Counted from the stretch's first letter, positions 1 through 7,966 are shown. The stretch: DNA of 36,366 nucleotides from a virus (IMGVR_UViG_3300009183_000029:1-36366); one strand, 5' to 3'. Made by a program: numbers and translations. The notes: generated by a model not told the origin, from the sequence alone.

Positions 1-123
1 TAATAATCCAAGTATCAGTATTGGTTATCGTGTAATCAGCAGTCTTGGTCAGCACAGTCGATAAAGGAACATAGTCTGTATTGGCTACAGCAGCACTAAT
101 TGCCGTTCCATTGCCCTTTAAAA
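1..123. repeat. Terminal direct repeat, left copy
   Basis: These 123 bases are identical to 36244-36366. A coding frame runs uninterrupted through the repeat in both copies, and the two frames agree. The simplest reading is that a circular or circularly permuted genome was assembled with its overlap left on both ends. A true packaged direct terminal repeat is possible but less likely, because the repeat lies inside a structural gene. The unit length after removing one copy is 36,243 bp. Confidence 0.95.
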
Positions 124-1246
124 CGCCTGTAACGCTTGTCGATAAGGTCAGTGTGGGAGTAGCCCCACCGCTAGATGTCCCAGCCAAGCCATTAGAACTA
201 GAAACAGAAATAGACGTAACATAAGTTCCTGCCGGTTGTTTACCATTGAACGTAGACCAATCTGCACTACTCAAAGCACCACGATTTGTTGCCGAAGCAG
301 TTGGCACTTGTAAAGTAATAACTGGTGTTGTTGTTCCAGTAGCTACTGTAGAACTTAAATCAGTACCAGTTGTGCCCAATGTCAAGGCTGCAACAGACGT
401 AACTGTGCCTTGTGGATTAGCGGCTGTAGTTATTGTAATTACTCGACCGTAAGTGTCAATCGTCACCACGGGAATTAAAGTAGCTGAACCAGTTGTCCCT
501 GCCGTAGCAATGCCACTAGCAAGGTCTATAACAGGTGTTACACCACCTGTAGAAGTAATCCTGCCAGTAGTCCCTGAAACTGAGTTAACGTACGTTCCAG
601 CAGGCTGCTTGTTGTTAAACGTTGTCCAGTCAGTTGATGTGAGATAACCGTTAACCGATGTTGTGGCTGCCGCCATCGAGATAACTGGAGTTGTGCCGCC
701 TGACGATACAACTGGAGCTGTACCAGTTACAGCAGTAACAGTACCGCCTGAACCTGTGGCTGAAAGCGTACCTGACGTAAAACTGACACCTGTACCAATA
801 GTGACATTACTAAAGCCACCAGACCCGTTGCCATACAGGATGGACGAATTGGTGGTTAAGGCACCCGGTGGTACTTCAGGAACCAACTGCAACGCTTGAA
901 GCTGCTTCCAGACTTCGGCCAGTTCAGACTGAACCTCACTCACATTCGTGCTGGAGGCCAGTGCTTCTAACTGCTTTTGTATTTCGGCAATCTGAGACTC
1001 TTGAGATGATCCAGCAGCATAGGCCGCAAAGCCAGAAGGTGTGGGGTCAATAAAACTTAGATCAATTTCTTGAACTGGTGGCCCAACCTGCAAGTCCTCG
1101 AGAGACGTTGGGTTGGAACCACTGCCTGTCAATACAAATAGATTCAGCAGGAACCTATACCACTCACGCGAGATAGTCCCTGTGCGCTCATCAATAAGAG
1201 CAACACGGGGAGCAGGAATGCTGGTGATATTAAGTGTGGTTGCCAT
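1..1246 (-). CDS. Tail needle/fibre-like protein, N-terminal part (gene continues across the junction)
   Basis: The ATG at 1246 overlaps the stop of the gp10-like gene (TAATG), and the frame is open to base 1. It continues in frame through the overlap to the stop at 35990, giving 499 residues in all. The start (MATTLNITSIPAPRVALIDE) is followed by an EWYRFLLNLF segment. A likely coiled coil spans about residues 80-120, then a Gly/Ser/Thr-rich beta region holds two units of the kind xxGxLTSxDWxTFNxKQPAGTYV, a repeat seen in phage fibre and needle proteins. In P22 the gene after gp10 is the tail needle gp26, so position suggests a plug or needle. The repeats would equally fit a fibre. Its own adsorption role is inferred, not shown. 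Confidence 0.8.
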   Translation of the reverse strand, partial: MATTLNITSIPAPRVALIDERTGTISREWYRFLLNLFVLTGSGSNPTSLEDLQVGPPVQEIDLSFIDPTPSGFAAYAAGSSQESQIAEIQKQLEALASSTNVSEVQSELAEVWKQLQALQLVPEVPPGALTTNSSILYGNGSGGFSNVTIGTGVSFTSGTLSATGSGGTVTAVTGTAPVVSSGGTTPVISMAAATTSVNGYLTSTDWTTFNNKQPAGTYVNSVSGTTGRITSTGGVTPVIDLASGIATAGTTGSATLIPVVTIDTYGRVITITTAANPQGTVTSVAALTLGTTGTDLSSTVATGTTTPVITLQVPTASATNRGALSSADWSTFNGKQPAGTYVTSISVSSSNGLAGTSSGGATPTLTLSTSVTGVLKGNGTAISAAVANTDYVPLSTVLTKTADYTITNTDTWII

Positions 1247-2688
1247 TATGAGTTCGTTGGACTAACGATAAGGTCTGCACCCAATAAGGCAATCTTGACT
1301 GGATCAGTGCCTGATACTTCATACACCCGGTCACGCAGCTTCATAGTCATACCAAGTCTACGCCACAGGGTACGGAAGCCATACTGACCAATTTTACCCA
1401 TTGACTTCCAATGCTCATTGCTCCAAGTGTGACCACCATCGTCTGACCAACGCAGCATCACAGATGGATCAGAACCCTGACCATCATTTAAACCGACACC
1501 AGTTTGGGCATCAAGTTGTAGGCTATGCTGTGAAGTACGCTTCAAGTTGTTCTGACCTGTGGGCAGCGCACGCCATGATCTCAACCATTTCTGCGGTTGA
1601 CTATTATCAGCATACACATCCAAGTCATACGAGTAGATGTTGCCATTGGCAAAGTCACCCACGATGGTCGTGTAGCCAAAGTTGCATTGGCAGTTGGAAC
1701 GGTGACGAGTGAACGCACCATTCTCAAAACCAGCACGTTCATGCCAGACCTGAGTGGACACATCGTAGACCCATGTAGCATTTGCACTTGGGAAAATCAG
1801 TACATAGAAGGCGTGTCCTTCTTGCTGATAGGTGTACCCAATGGCGTCTGAGATGTCGGTGTACTGCTGAATCGCATACTCGATGGCATGAGTAGAAACC
1901 CTAACACCCGTGTACCCGTTGTTCTTGTACACGATGCCATAACCACGAGGGTCAGCACCAAGCCAGAACAGGGCATTGTCCAGTTTGGCTACCGAGTAAG
2001 GGGCAGCACAGCCGATCTCGTTGTAAGCACCTTGGATACGGGCAAAGGGGAAACTAGCCAGTCCAGCGTCATACCAGACCTCAATGGTGTCTGTACCGAA
2101 CACCCAGAGTTCACGGTGGTCAACAGCGACAGCGACTACGCCATCGGGTGAACCTTCTGCACTGGCAAAATCCAATGGGTCAACAGACAGACCATCCAGC
2201 AGGCTTGTGACCCAAAGACGCTGACTGTTAGGCTCATTGAAAGTGAAGTAGCCATCTAAATATTGAACAGTCACAGCACCTGGGAAGTCTGGGTCGGTGA
2301 TCTGTGCAAATACGTTGGTGACTTCGTTGTAGATGTAGCTTGGGCCGTTACAGGCAAAGAATAACTGAGTGCCATTGTCTGCAATTGACACGGGGCCAGT
2401 ACCAGACACATTGCCCAACTTGATTGGTGTTCCTGTCAAACTGGTGAGTTTGAATACCTCTGTACCCGACACCACATAGAAGTCGTTGCCGTTGGTCTGG
2501 TGTGACCACAGAGCACGGATGGGGCCAACACCTACCGATTGAAGGAACTTGAGGCCTGGTGCTCTATTAAAGAAGCCAGCCTCTTTACCACCTTCAGGAA
2601 TGGCTTCAGGGAATAGGTTGACGCAACGGTTGTCAGCAGCGTTGACGCTACGGGCTACATAAGAGGAACCCAGAAAAGGGGTCTTCAT
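1246..2688 (-). CDS. Packaged DNA stabilisation protein, P22 gp10-like tail hub
   Basis: The protein is 480 aa, against about 472 for P22 gp10. It begins MKTPFLGSSYVARSVNAADN and continues with a CVNLFPE element, a start I recognise from gp10/phage stabilisation proteins. The body is a series of short beta segments with WVFGTDTIEVWYD and NNGYTGVRVSTHAIEYA elements, consistent with a beta-propeller-like tail hub. In P22, gp10 binds the gp4 ring below the portal and, with the needle, keeps packaged DNA inside. Its neighbours fit: the gp4-like gene is immediately upstream (stop and start meet at 2688) and the needle-like gene immediately downstream (TAATG overlap). Family assignment is by remembered motif and gene order. 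Confidence 0.88.
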   Translation of the reverse strand: MKTPFLGSSYVARSVNAADNRCVNLFPEAIPEGGKEAGFFNRAPGLKFLQSVGVGPIRALWSHQTNGNDFYVVSGTEVFKLTSLTGTPIKLGNVSGTGPVSIADNGTQLFFACNGPSYIYNEVTNVFAQITDPDFPGAVTVQYLDGYFTFNEPNSQRLWVTSLLDGLSVDPLDFASAEGSPDGVVAVAVDHRELWVFGTDTIEVWYDAGLASFPFARIQGAYNEIGCAAPYSVAKLDNALFWLGADPRGYGIVYKNNGYTGVRVSTHAIEYAIQQYTDISDAIGYTYQQEGHAFYVLIFPSANATWVYDVSTQVWHERAGFENGAFTRHRSNCQCNFGYTTIVGDFANGNIYSYDLDVYADNSQPQKWLRSWRALPTGQNNLKRTSQHSLQLDAQTGVGLNDGQGSDPSVMLRWSDDGGHTWSNEHWKSMGKIGQYGFRTLWRRLGMTMKLRDRVYEVSGTDPVKIALLGADLIVSPTNS

Positions 2689-3401
2689 TAGTAATTTCCT
2701 GCATATACATTGAACCGCTGACGAGTGGCAACCAGTGCGTAGGGCAGCGACATCACATCATCTGGGTTGTTCTGACGCTTCAGAGTGCGCTTGGATGCCA
2801 TTGCAATTCGCTGCACCTGTGGGCTTGGTTCTACACCAAACTCAGCAGCAATCTCGCAGGCCAAGTTGTACTTAAACGCACGCAGATAACCCGGTGGGAA
2901 TGACAACATGGTTGCCAGCGTAGCGGGTTGATCCAATTCAGCAACTGAAATAATGTGCCATTCCAATTCCCGAGTGGGTTTCGGATAGACGGTCATGGTG
3001 GCGTTGGGGTACTCCATGTTCACCCAGCAAACTTGAGGGTAAGTGGAGGTAACAGTTTTTACTGCAATGCCATCATATTGCTGCTGATTGATGAATTTGA
3101 TACCAAAAGACACATTTGTGCTTGGGTCACGGTAGTATGTTGCATCGTCAAAAGCTACAGGACGATTGCCAACAAATGTACCCGATGGGCCAACAGTCTG
3201 GGTAATGATGCCAGCTTGCCATGTAAATACTTGATCTTGAGTATTGAAAACAGACAAACGCTCAGTTGACCATGAGTCGATCATCTGGTTTAGGGCGGTA
3301 AGCGCATCCTGAGAAGTCTCGGCAGAGGGAATTTCCCCTTCAGCCAACATACCGATGAGGCGTAATGCGCCGTTTATCTGGTCGCCCGCTGAAACTGCCA
3401 T
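2688..3401 (-). CDS. Tail accessory factor, P22 gp4-like head completion protein
   Basis: The protein is 237 aa, longer than P22 gp4 (about 166). The start MAVSAGDQINGALRLIGMLA and the following SAETSQDALTALNQMIDSWS segment match the helical N-terminus of the gp4 family. The LSFPPGYLRAFKYNLA helix and a basic MASKRTLKRQNN segment are also typical. The family forms a ring of subunits on the portal, closing the channel after packaging and carrying gp10. The gene sits between head genes and the gp10-like gene, as in P22. The middle part (about 85-160) is a beta insert that may explain the extra length. Confidence 0.85.
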   Translation of the reverse strand: MAVSAGDQINGALRLIGMLAEGEIPSAETSQDALTALNQMIDSWSTERLSVFNTQDQVFTWQAGIITQTVGPSGTFVGNRPVAFDDATYYRDPSTNVSFGIKFINQQQYDGIAVKTVTSTYPQVCWVNMEYPNATMTVYPKPTRELEWHIISVAELDQPATLATMLSFPPGYLRAFKYNLACEIAAEFGVEPSPQVQRIAMASKRTLKRQNNPDDVMSLPYALVATRQRFNVYAGNY

Positions 3402-3403
3402 GA

Positions 3404-3601
3404 TTAAACTCCTTCGGTCACGACCTTGCGTGTGTACTTGCGCTTAACTTCCAATGCGTTTACGGGAGCCACCTCGACTGGTTCAGCAGTAGGCGTGTCC
3501 AGAGTATAACGCACCCATCCATTCTTTTCATCATTCTCTGCCTCAAGTTCCATGTTTGCAACTTTAGTGCCGTAGATGAAGTGTTTTAAATAGATAGTCA
3601 T
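3404..3601 (-). CDS. Small hypothetical protein in the head-tail operon
   Basis: This is a 65-aa protein with an ATG start and a 2-bp gap to the gp4-like gene. The N-terminal half contains hydrophobic/beta stretches, and an acidic middle (ELEAENDEKNGW) is followed by a basic tail (VKRKYTRKVV). A Lys/Arg tail after a short beta unit is common in small phage head-region proteins, but I do not recognise a family. It lies directly downstream of a strong terminator hairpin (3606-3627), so it is read through from upstream or has its own start signal. Confidence 0.6.
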   Translation of the reverse strand: MTIYLKHFIYGTKVANMELEAENDEKNGWVRYTLDTPTAEPVEVAPVNALEVKRKYTRKVVTEGV

Positions 3602-3605
3602 AATG

Positions 3606-3627
3606 AAAAAGAGGGCCGAAGCCCTCT
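3606..3627 (-). terminator. Intrinsic terminator after the 78-aa gene
   Basis: On the minus strand a perfect 7-bp stem (AGAGGGC / GCCCTCT, plus coordinates 3610-3616 and 3621-3627) closes on a TTCG tetraloop and runs straight into five Ts (3610-3606). The C(UUCG)G loop is exceptionally stable. It begins three bases after the stop of the gene at 3631. Confidence 0.88.
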
Positions 3628-3630
3628 ATG

Positions 3631-3867
3631 TTAACCGATGAGCCAGTTCACGCCATTGCAAAACACTGGAACAATATAAGCACCACCAGCCGCTACAGTA
3701 GCACCAATGCCAGCGGTGTAAGCAGCATTAGAATCACTAACAGCAGCACGAGTGCCAGCCAGAGCAACAGACGCTGTTGGCAAAGTGCCAACCGTGTACA
3801 GTTTGAACTGGGCGTTATCGAACGAAGGGTCAGCGTATGCAACGCCAACTGCTTTTGTATTTGCCAT
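3631..3867 (-). CDS. Small beta-rich structural/decoration-like protein
   Basis: The protein is 78 aa, starting at ATG 3867 with an AGGACAA ribosome site just upstream. It is rich in Ala, Thr, Val and Gly, with a C-terminal IVPVFCNGVNWLIG strand of a kind I associate with phage head-fibre or decoration proteins. It has no catalytic motif and no membrane segment. It is flanked on both sides by stem-loops (3887-3900 upstream, 3606-3627 downstream), so it may be transcribed or processed as its own unit. Head decoration or fibre is an inference from position after the coat gene and from composition. Confidence 0.65.
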   Translation of the reverse strand: MANTKAVGVAYADPSFDNAQFKLYTVGTLPTASVALAGTRAAVSDSNAAYTAGIGATVAAGGAYIVPVFCNGVNWLIG

Positions 3868-3886
3868 GAGTTGTCCTTAGTTAAAC

Positions 3887-3900
3887 GGGGCCGAAGCCCC
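3887..3900 (-). terminator. Stem-loop between two decoration-like genes
   Basis: On the minus strand a GGGGC / GCCCC stem (3896-3900 and 3887-3891) closes on a TTCG tetraloop and is followed by GTTTAA. The T run is short, so it may be a weak terminator or attenuator, or a 3-prime-end stabiliser. It lies between the stop at 3909 and the next start at 3867. Confidence 0.65.
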
Positions 3901-3908
3901 ATTGAGAT

Positions 3909-4301
3909 TTAGGCCAAACGGTATGCAGACCAAGCACCATCGCCTGTCTTGACTGCACGCCATGTGGATGACACCAAAGCCAACACAGTGACAACGCCGA
4001 CCAAAGTCCAACCTGTACCAGCAACAACGGTAGCAGTATTAGTGCCACCGATGTTGATGATGCTGAAGTCAAACGAGCTGTTTACTTTGGCGCTGGAAAC
4101 CAGAGCTTCAGTCAGAGCAACTGTAGGCAGGGTGATGTTGGCAACTGCGCCAGAGTAAGTCACGATACCGTTTGTGAGTTCAGCAGCGGTCAATACAGCA
4201 GCAGCAGTCTTGGCGACTGGAGTAGCTTGCACAGACATATTGACTTCAGCCAAATTACCGTCACCGACTTGATAACCACCAGAACCATTAGGGATAGCCA
4301 T
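3909..4301 (-). CDS. Beta-rich structural protein downstream of coat
   Basis: The protein is 130 aa. It begins MAIPNGSGGYQVGDGN and is dominated by Thr/Val/Ala beta segments, with a glycine-rich SIINIGGTNTATVVAGTGWT turn and a GDGAWSAYRLA end. This pattern is usual in phage head decoration or fibre-type trimer proteins. It follows the coat gene after a strong terminator hairpin and carries a good AAAGGAATTT ribosome site before ATG 4301. No exact family is recognised. Decoration of the capsid is inferred from position and composition. Confidence 0.65.
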   Translation of the reverse strand: MAIPNGSGGYQVGDGNLAEVNMSVQATPVAKTAAAVLTAAELTNGIVTYSGAVANITLPTVALTEALVSSAKVNSSFDFSIINIGGTNTATVVAGTGWTLVGVVTVLALVSSTWRAVKTGDGAWSAYRLA

Positions 4302-4327
4302 GATAAATTCCTTTTAAATATGAAACG

Positions 4328-4359
4328 AAAAATGGGTGTGAAATAACTTCACACCCATT
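4328..4359 (-). terminator. Intrinsic terminator after the coat gene
   Basis: On the minus strand a perfect 12-bp stem (AATGGGTGTGAA and its complement, plus coordinates 4331-4342 and 4348-4359) with a 5-base loop runs into TTTTT (4332-4328). It starts four bases after the coat stop codon. It is the strongest terminator seen in the structural region. Confidence 0.9.
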
Positions 4360-4363
4360 CTAA

Positions 4364-5575
4364 TTAACCCCAGATACGAGCAGCCATTGCGGGGCGAATT
4401 GCTGAATAACCGTACAGGACATCGATCCGGCAAGGCATGCGATCATTATTAATATCATATTGACGCACGATACGCAAAGAGATACCGTTATGCACTTGAC
4501 GCGAAGCCATGTCAACGCCTTGAGGCAGCAACAAGTCAGCAGTTGCAAAGGTGATTGCATCTTTGTGGTAAACCAAGTTCTGTGCAAACTGGCTAGAAGC
4601 AGCGCCGAGGAACGTAACAGTCTTGCCAGCAACAGGGAAACTGTCAATGGTAGCCAGTGCGTGAGCAGCGGTGTACATAGCAGGAGACACAGTAACAGTC
4701 CATGCACCACCCACAGCAGTAGCATCAGCCACAGCGGTGAATTGTTGCAACGAACCAGTGGTTTCGCGGGTCTGTGGGTTGACTGCGTAGCAATCAGCCA
4801 CAGTGAACACGTCACCAGCTTTGATGGTTGTAGTCACAGAGGCTTGAGTCAAGCCAAGAGTAACGGAACCTTGCGAAGTGATGGTAGCGGTCACAGTGGT
4901 GGCAGCGGAAGCATCGCGTGAACCAGTGGTGTGCTGCTTGATCGACTGAGACATATTGATCTCGTCAAAGCCCAACACGCCAGTACCCATCATGCCGTTG
5001 CGGAACTGCTTGCTGATAGTGTCTGTTGGATTGAACAGACCCTTCATACCTTCGACCAAGCCAGCGTTAGCAGCAGGATTGACGGTAGCGTAACGTGGAG
5101 ACATACCAGCAGCCGACTCATTGAGTTTTTGTTGAGCTTGCAACAGAACCAAAGATGTCGAAGGAGTAGTACCAGGAGTACCGACAGATTGGTAAATGCT
5201 CTTGTAAGCATTTGCAACGTCAGCATCAATGCTGGAAGCCAACTGGCTGATACGAGGCTTGAGCACACGTTCTGCGAAGTCATCCAATTGCATGGTCAGT
5301 TCAGCAGAGCTGAAGTTGACACCGATATGCTTTTGGTTGGACACCGACAAAGTGGTGTACTGTTCGTTGTCATCTTGCACTTGCAGAGCAGCGCCATCAG
5401 TAACGAGAGCACGGTCAGGCAAGCGAATACGCAGCGTAGAACCGATTTTAGCGCCTTCAACAGCGAAACTGTCATCATACTGACGGTTTACGTTGCGGGT
5501 AAGCACAAGGTTGTTTTCCAAGATTTCCAGCGATTTGCGGGTAATCATGTCAATGGTTAGGATCGAATTGGACAT
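4364..5575 (-). CDS. Major capsid (coat) protein, P22 coat family
   Basis: The protein is 403 aa, against 430 for P22 gp5. The N-terminus (MSNSILTIDMITRKSLEILE), the FAVEGAKIGSTLRIRLPDR element and the ERVLKPRISQLASSIDADVA helix are typical of the P22 coat branch of the HK97 fold. Residues from about 215 to 340 are Thr/Val-rich and look like the inserted domain of that family. The order is scaffold then coat, as in P22. A clear AAGGAAC ribosome site precedes ATG 5575, and a strong terminator follows the stop. P22 coat folding is known to use GroEL/ES, and this phage carries its own GroES-like gene (15036-15281). Confidence 0.93.
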   Translation of the reverse strand: MSNSILTIDMITRKSLEILENNLVLTRNVNRQYDDSFAVEGAKIGSTLRIRLPDRALVTDGAALQVQDDNEQYTTLSVSNQKHIGVNFSSAELTMQLDDFAERVLKPRISQLASSIDADVANAYKSIYQSVGTPGTTPSTSLVLLQAQQKLNESAAGMSPRYATVNPAANAGLVEGMKGLFNPTDTISKQFRNGMMGTGVLGFDEINMSQSIKQHTTGSRDASAATTVTATITSQGSVTLGLTQASVTTTIKAGDVFTVADCYAVNPQTRETTGSLQQFTAVADATAVGGAWTVTVSPAMYTAAHALATIDSFPVAGKTVTFLGAASSQFAQNLVYHKDAITFATADLLLPQGVDMASRQVHNGISLRIVRQYDINNDRMPCRIDVLYGYSAIRPAMAARIWG

Positions 5576-5599
5576 AAATGTTCCTTAAGAAGTATAAAA

Positions 5600-6343
5600 C
5601 TAGCGGTTACGTTGTGCTTCTAGCTTTTTCATCTGTCTAGCACGATCAGCAGCAATCCAGTCTGACGTACTCATGGTCTTCGTTGAACGAGGATCAGTTG
5701 TATCGAAAGCTGCACCACTGGCTCCACGGGCAGTAACAGGCGCAATAGGCGCAGAAGCATTGGACGTTTTCTTCACTGGGGGATTGTCAGCTAATTTAGC
5801 TTCAATCTTCCCAATCTCTTTTGCCTGCGAGTAAGGTGTCAAACGGGCAATTCGATCTGCTTCTTTGGGATTGGTTCCGAGGTAGTAAGCTACATCAGGG
5901 CCAACATCAGAGTTTTGGATCGTCTCAGCCATCACGTTAGTAATAGTCAGCTTTGGGTTGTAAGCGACTTGTTCAAAGTCATCATACTTACCTCGGGCCT
6001 CCTCCTCACGTTCGTGATAACTGTCAAGAATGTCGCTTTGTTGCTTTTGACGTTCACGTTGCTCGATTAATTTGACAGCCCGTGCTTCGGCGTAAGCCTC
6101 AACGGAATCAAACTGATCGACTGGCGGGACATCAACAGGTGTTGCGGGTGCAACTTGACGTTCTCGTTCCCATTTGCGTTGCTCTCGGGCAAGGCGTTTG
6201 CCTATGGCAGCATCAAGTTCCTCTTGCGAGAATGACTTGGGCGCTGTTTCTGGCGTCTCCGGCGTTGAAACTACAACTTCAGGTGAGGCCGTCTCAACCG
6301 ATGTCGGCACGGGTAGTGACTCCGCTAATACTTCTTCTGACAT
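5600..6343 (-). CDS. Scaffolding protein
   Basis: The protein is 247 aa, highly charged, and low in aromatic residues. It has a Pro/Glu/Thr-rich N-terminus (about 1-40), a FSQEELDAAIGKRLAREQRK helix common to phage scaffolds, and an Arg/Glu-rich helical middle (AVKLIEQRERQKQQ). The short basic C-terminal helix (ADRARQMKKLEAQRNR) is the kind that contacts coat in P22. It lies directly upstream of the coat gene. The likely role is to direct procapsid assembly and then leave the shell. The ribosome site sits in a small stem-loop (6347-6360). Confidence 0.85.
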   Translation of the reverse strand: MSEEVLAESLPVPTSVETASPEVVVSTPETPETAPKSFSQEELDAAIGKRLAREQRKWERERQVAPATPVDVPPVDQFDSVEAYAEARAVKLIEQRERQKQQSDILDSYHEREEEARGKYDDFEQVAYNPKLTITNVMAETIQNSDVGPDVAYYLGTNPKEADRIARLTPYSQAKEIGKIEAKLADNPPVKKTSNASAPIAPVTARGASGAAFDTTDPRSTKTMSTSDWIAADRARQMKKLEAQRNR

Positions 6344-6346
6344 TTT

Positions 6347-6360
6347 GAATCCTTCGATTC
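6347..6360 (-). promoter_or_regulatory. Stem-loop enclosing the scaffold ribosome-binding site
   Basis: On the minus strand GAATC (6360-6356), GAAG and GATTC (6351-6347) form a 5-bp hairpin. The AAGGA Shine-Dalgarno sequence spans the loop and the 3-prime arm, six bases before ATG 6343. A second imperfect inverted repeat (CCAGCG / CACTGG) lies just upstream. Translation control of scaffold is possible; in P22 scaffold synthesis is autoregulated. The stem is short, so this is tentative. Confidence 0.4.
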
Positions 6361-6400
6361 CCCAGTGAACCTCGCTGGTACGGTTTGTTTGATTGTATTA

Positions 6401-6604
6401 CTATTTATCTGCCAAAGCAGTAGTTGTAACTTCTCTGAGTGTCAGCATTAAAACAGGCCACAGCATCACCGCATACTTACCGTACACGGGTGGAAGGAAG
6501 CCCGAGATAAAGCCACTGTTAGCCTCGATTATAGTTAATAGAGCACCTACTAGGGCAACCCAGTAGGTTTTGGAATGAAGGCGTTGGAGGATTAGGGTTA
6601 GCAT
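6401..6604 (-). CDS. Small two-TM membrane protein, possible holin or antiholin
   Basis: The start at ATG 6604 (67 aa) is chosen because AAAGGA lies seven bases upstream; an earlier TTG at 6622 has no such site. Two hydrophobic segments are visible: about residues 13-33 (TYWVALVGALLTIIEANSGF) and 43-60 (KYAVMLWPVLMLTLREV). Size and topology match small class II holins. It lies between the receptor-binding genes and scaffold, far from the lysozyme gene, where a second holin-like gene (30060-30581) already exists. It could be an antiholin or an unrelated membrane protein. Confidence 0.6.
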   Translation of the reverse strand: MLTLILQRLHSKTYWVALVGALLTIIEANSGFISGFLPPVYGKYAVMLWPVLMLTLREVTTTALADK

Positions 6605-6717
6605 TTGGATTCCTTTGGACAATGATGTAAAACCATAAGCACATGACCTAACCAGCCGATATGCTCACCACATTTCTGACAGCAGTAACTTGAGTACTGT
6701 TGGAGTATTAGGTTCAT
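6598..6717 (-). CDS. 39-aa cysteine-rich mini-protein
   Basis: An ATG at 6717, five bases past the preceding stop, opens a 39-aa frame ending at 6598. Its stop overlaps the start region of the next gene. It holds a CCQKCGEH cluster near residues 12-19 and an HHC at about 31-33, so a small zinc-binding knuckle is possible. Its ribosome site is weak (GGTAAG). Tight coupling to both neighbours argues for translation, perhaps as a coupling peptide. No family is recognised. Confidence 0.45.
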   Translation of the reverse strand: MNLILQQYSSYCCQKCGEHIGWLGHVLMVLHHCPKESKC

Positions 6718-6721
6718 GGTG

Positions 6722-7966
6722 TTACTTACCAATCCAGCCAGTATTACCTGTACCAGATTCTTTGACATAAAAAGTTGTATTAGCACCACCATTAGTTCGA
6801 CTATATAAACAACCCACGGCGCCAACCACCACTCCTTCTGGACTACCTGTACCAGAAGTCCAGCGTGTCGATACAGTACCCGTAGACACAAAAGAAGTGG
6901 CTGCTATAGCATTTGCGGATACTGTAAAAAGAAAATTACCGGGAAGATTTTCTTGGTAATAGGGATTACCACCAACATTTGAAACAGTTACCGGAGCATA
7001 TGTTAGCGTGTCATATCCAGCAAGATCAACACATTGAATTATAGAAGTGTATTGTTGTGATCCTAAAACAATAGACGAACCAGTTGGTTTAATAAATTGA
7101 CAAAGTTGAAAAGTTATTTTATATGCCGTGCCAACAGTAGCCACATAGACACAATTTGTCTTCATAGCAGTTTGACCAATCCATCTGCAATTAATAAATA
7201 AGCAGTCTACTGGAACAGTATTTAATCCAGATGTGGTAGATTTAATAATCACTTCGTATGTAACGCCACCAATAGTCGTTGGTTCAAAAGTACATCCGTC
7301 AAATGTCATTCCTGATCCACCATCAAGAATTAATAACGATGGAGCAAAGATAAGTCCGTTATATAGATGATTGCATGTAAATTTGTTTTGAGAACCTTTG
7401 AAGCTAATTAAACAAGCCTGAGACGCCTCATACATAAGACTATTAGAAACAAAAACATCGTAACAATCAAATAAAAATAACCCATACTGCCCGCCCACTA
7501 GATTCAATCTGTTAAATGTACTATAGGTCGCTTGTAAAGCGTAAATATTATATAAAGTATTATTTCCAGAAGTAACATTGTCAATTAAGCAATTTGAAAC
7601 AGCTCCTTGATTAGCCGAAACAAGATTGATACCAATGGCAGCTTTTGAATTCCCCTCAACGTTTAAATCTTTAATTTGCACGTTTGACCAATACCCACTT
7701 GGATAGTTAATACAAGTCATTCCAACGGTGTTAGCCGATAAAACTGTAGCATTGCATCCATCACCTTGTATAGTTTGATTAGACATTGGTGTAAGTTCAG
7801 AATCTAGCCGATAAGTTCCTTGTGGAATGTATATGTGTCTTCCGGTAGCTAAAGCTAAATTAATAGCCGTAGAACTATTTGCCATCCCCGTTGGGTCTGC
7901 GCCATAATCTAATACATTAATGGGTGCGCCATTAATCATTGAAAAAGAAACTTTAGTAAGAGACAT
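6722..7966 (-). CDS. Beta-helix receptor-binding protein (pectate-lyase-like)
   Basis: The protein is 414 aa. After a short N-terminus, NVLDYGADPTG (about residues 18-28) opens a right-handed beta-helix of the pectate lyase 3 type. Asn/Gly-rich turns follow through residue 330 or so (GDGCNATVLS, NCLIDNVTSGNN, FDGCTFEPT). The C-terminus (FYVKESGTGNTGWIGK) is a tail common to many phage fibre proteins. It lacks the head-binding domain seen at 8806-10848, so it may attach through another protein or form a second spike. Polysaccharide binding or cleavage is inferred; no catalytic pair was assigned. The coding sequence is AT-richer than its neighbours, suggesting transfer. Confidence 0.75.
   Translation of the reverse strand: MSLTKVSFSMINGAPINVLDYGADPTGMANSSTAINLALATGRHIYIPQGTYRLDSELTPMSNQTIQGDGCNATVLSANTVGMTCINYPSGYWSNVQIKDLNVEGNSKAAIGINLVSANQGAVSNCLIDNVTSGNNTLYNIYALQATYSTFNRLNLVGGQYGLFLFDCYDVFVSNSLMYEASQACLISFKGSQNKFTCNHLYNGLIFAPSLLILDGGSGMTFDGCTFEPTTIGGVTYEVIIKSTTSGLNTVPVDCLFINCRWIGQTAMKTNCVYVATVGTAYKITFQLCQFIKPTGSSIVLGSQQYTSIIQCVDLAGYDTLTYAPVTVSNVGGNPYYQENLPGNFLFTVSANAIAATSFVSTGTVSTRWTSGTGSPEGVVVGAVGCLYSRTNGGANTTFYVKESGTGNTGWIGK

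Noticed and set aside
1-123. Packaged direct terminal repeats as in T7
   Set aside because: The repeat is inside a gene and the genome is P22-like in its packaging genes; assembly overlap is simpler. Not excluded without read data.
246-1053. Four plus-strand frames in the first kilobase
   Set aside because: They are antisense to the open minus frame of the needle/fibre-like gene, which crosses the junction in phase; their Val/Pro-rich content mirrors its Thr/Gly-rich repeats.
4931-5560. Long plus-strand frame (209 codons) opposite the coat gene
   Set aside because: It is antisense to a clear P22-type coat protein, has no ribosome site or recognisable domain, and its composition is that of a shadow frame.
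6598-6891. 97-codon minus frame as one gene
   Set aside because: Its first part overlaps the beta-helix gene in another frame; only the last 39 codons, from ATG 6717, lie outside it and are kept.
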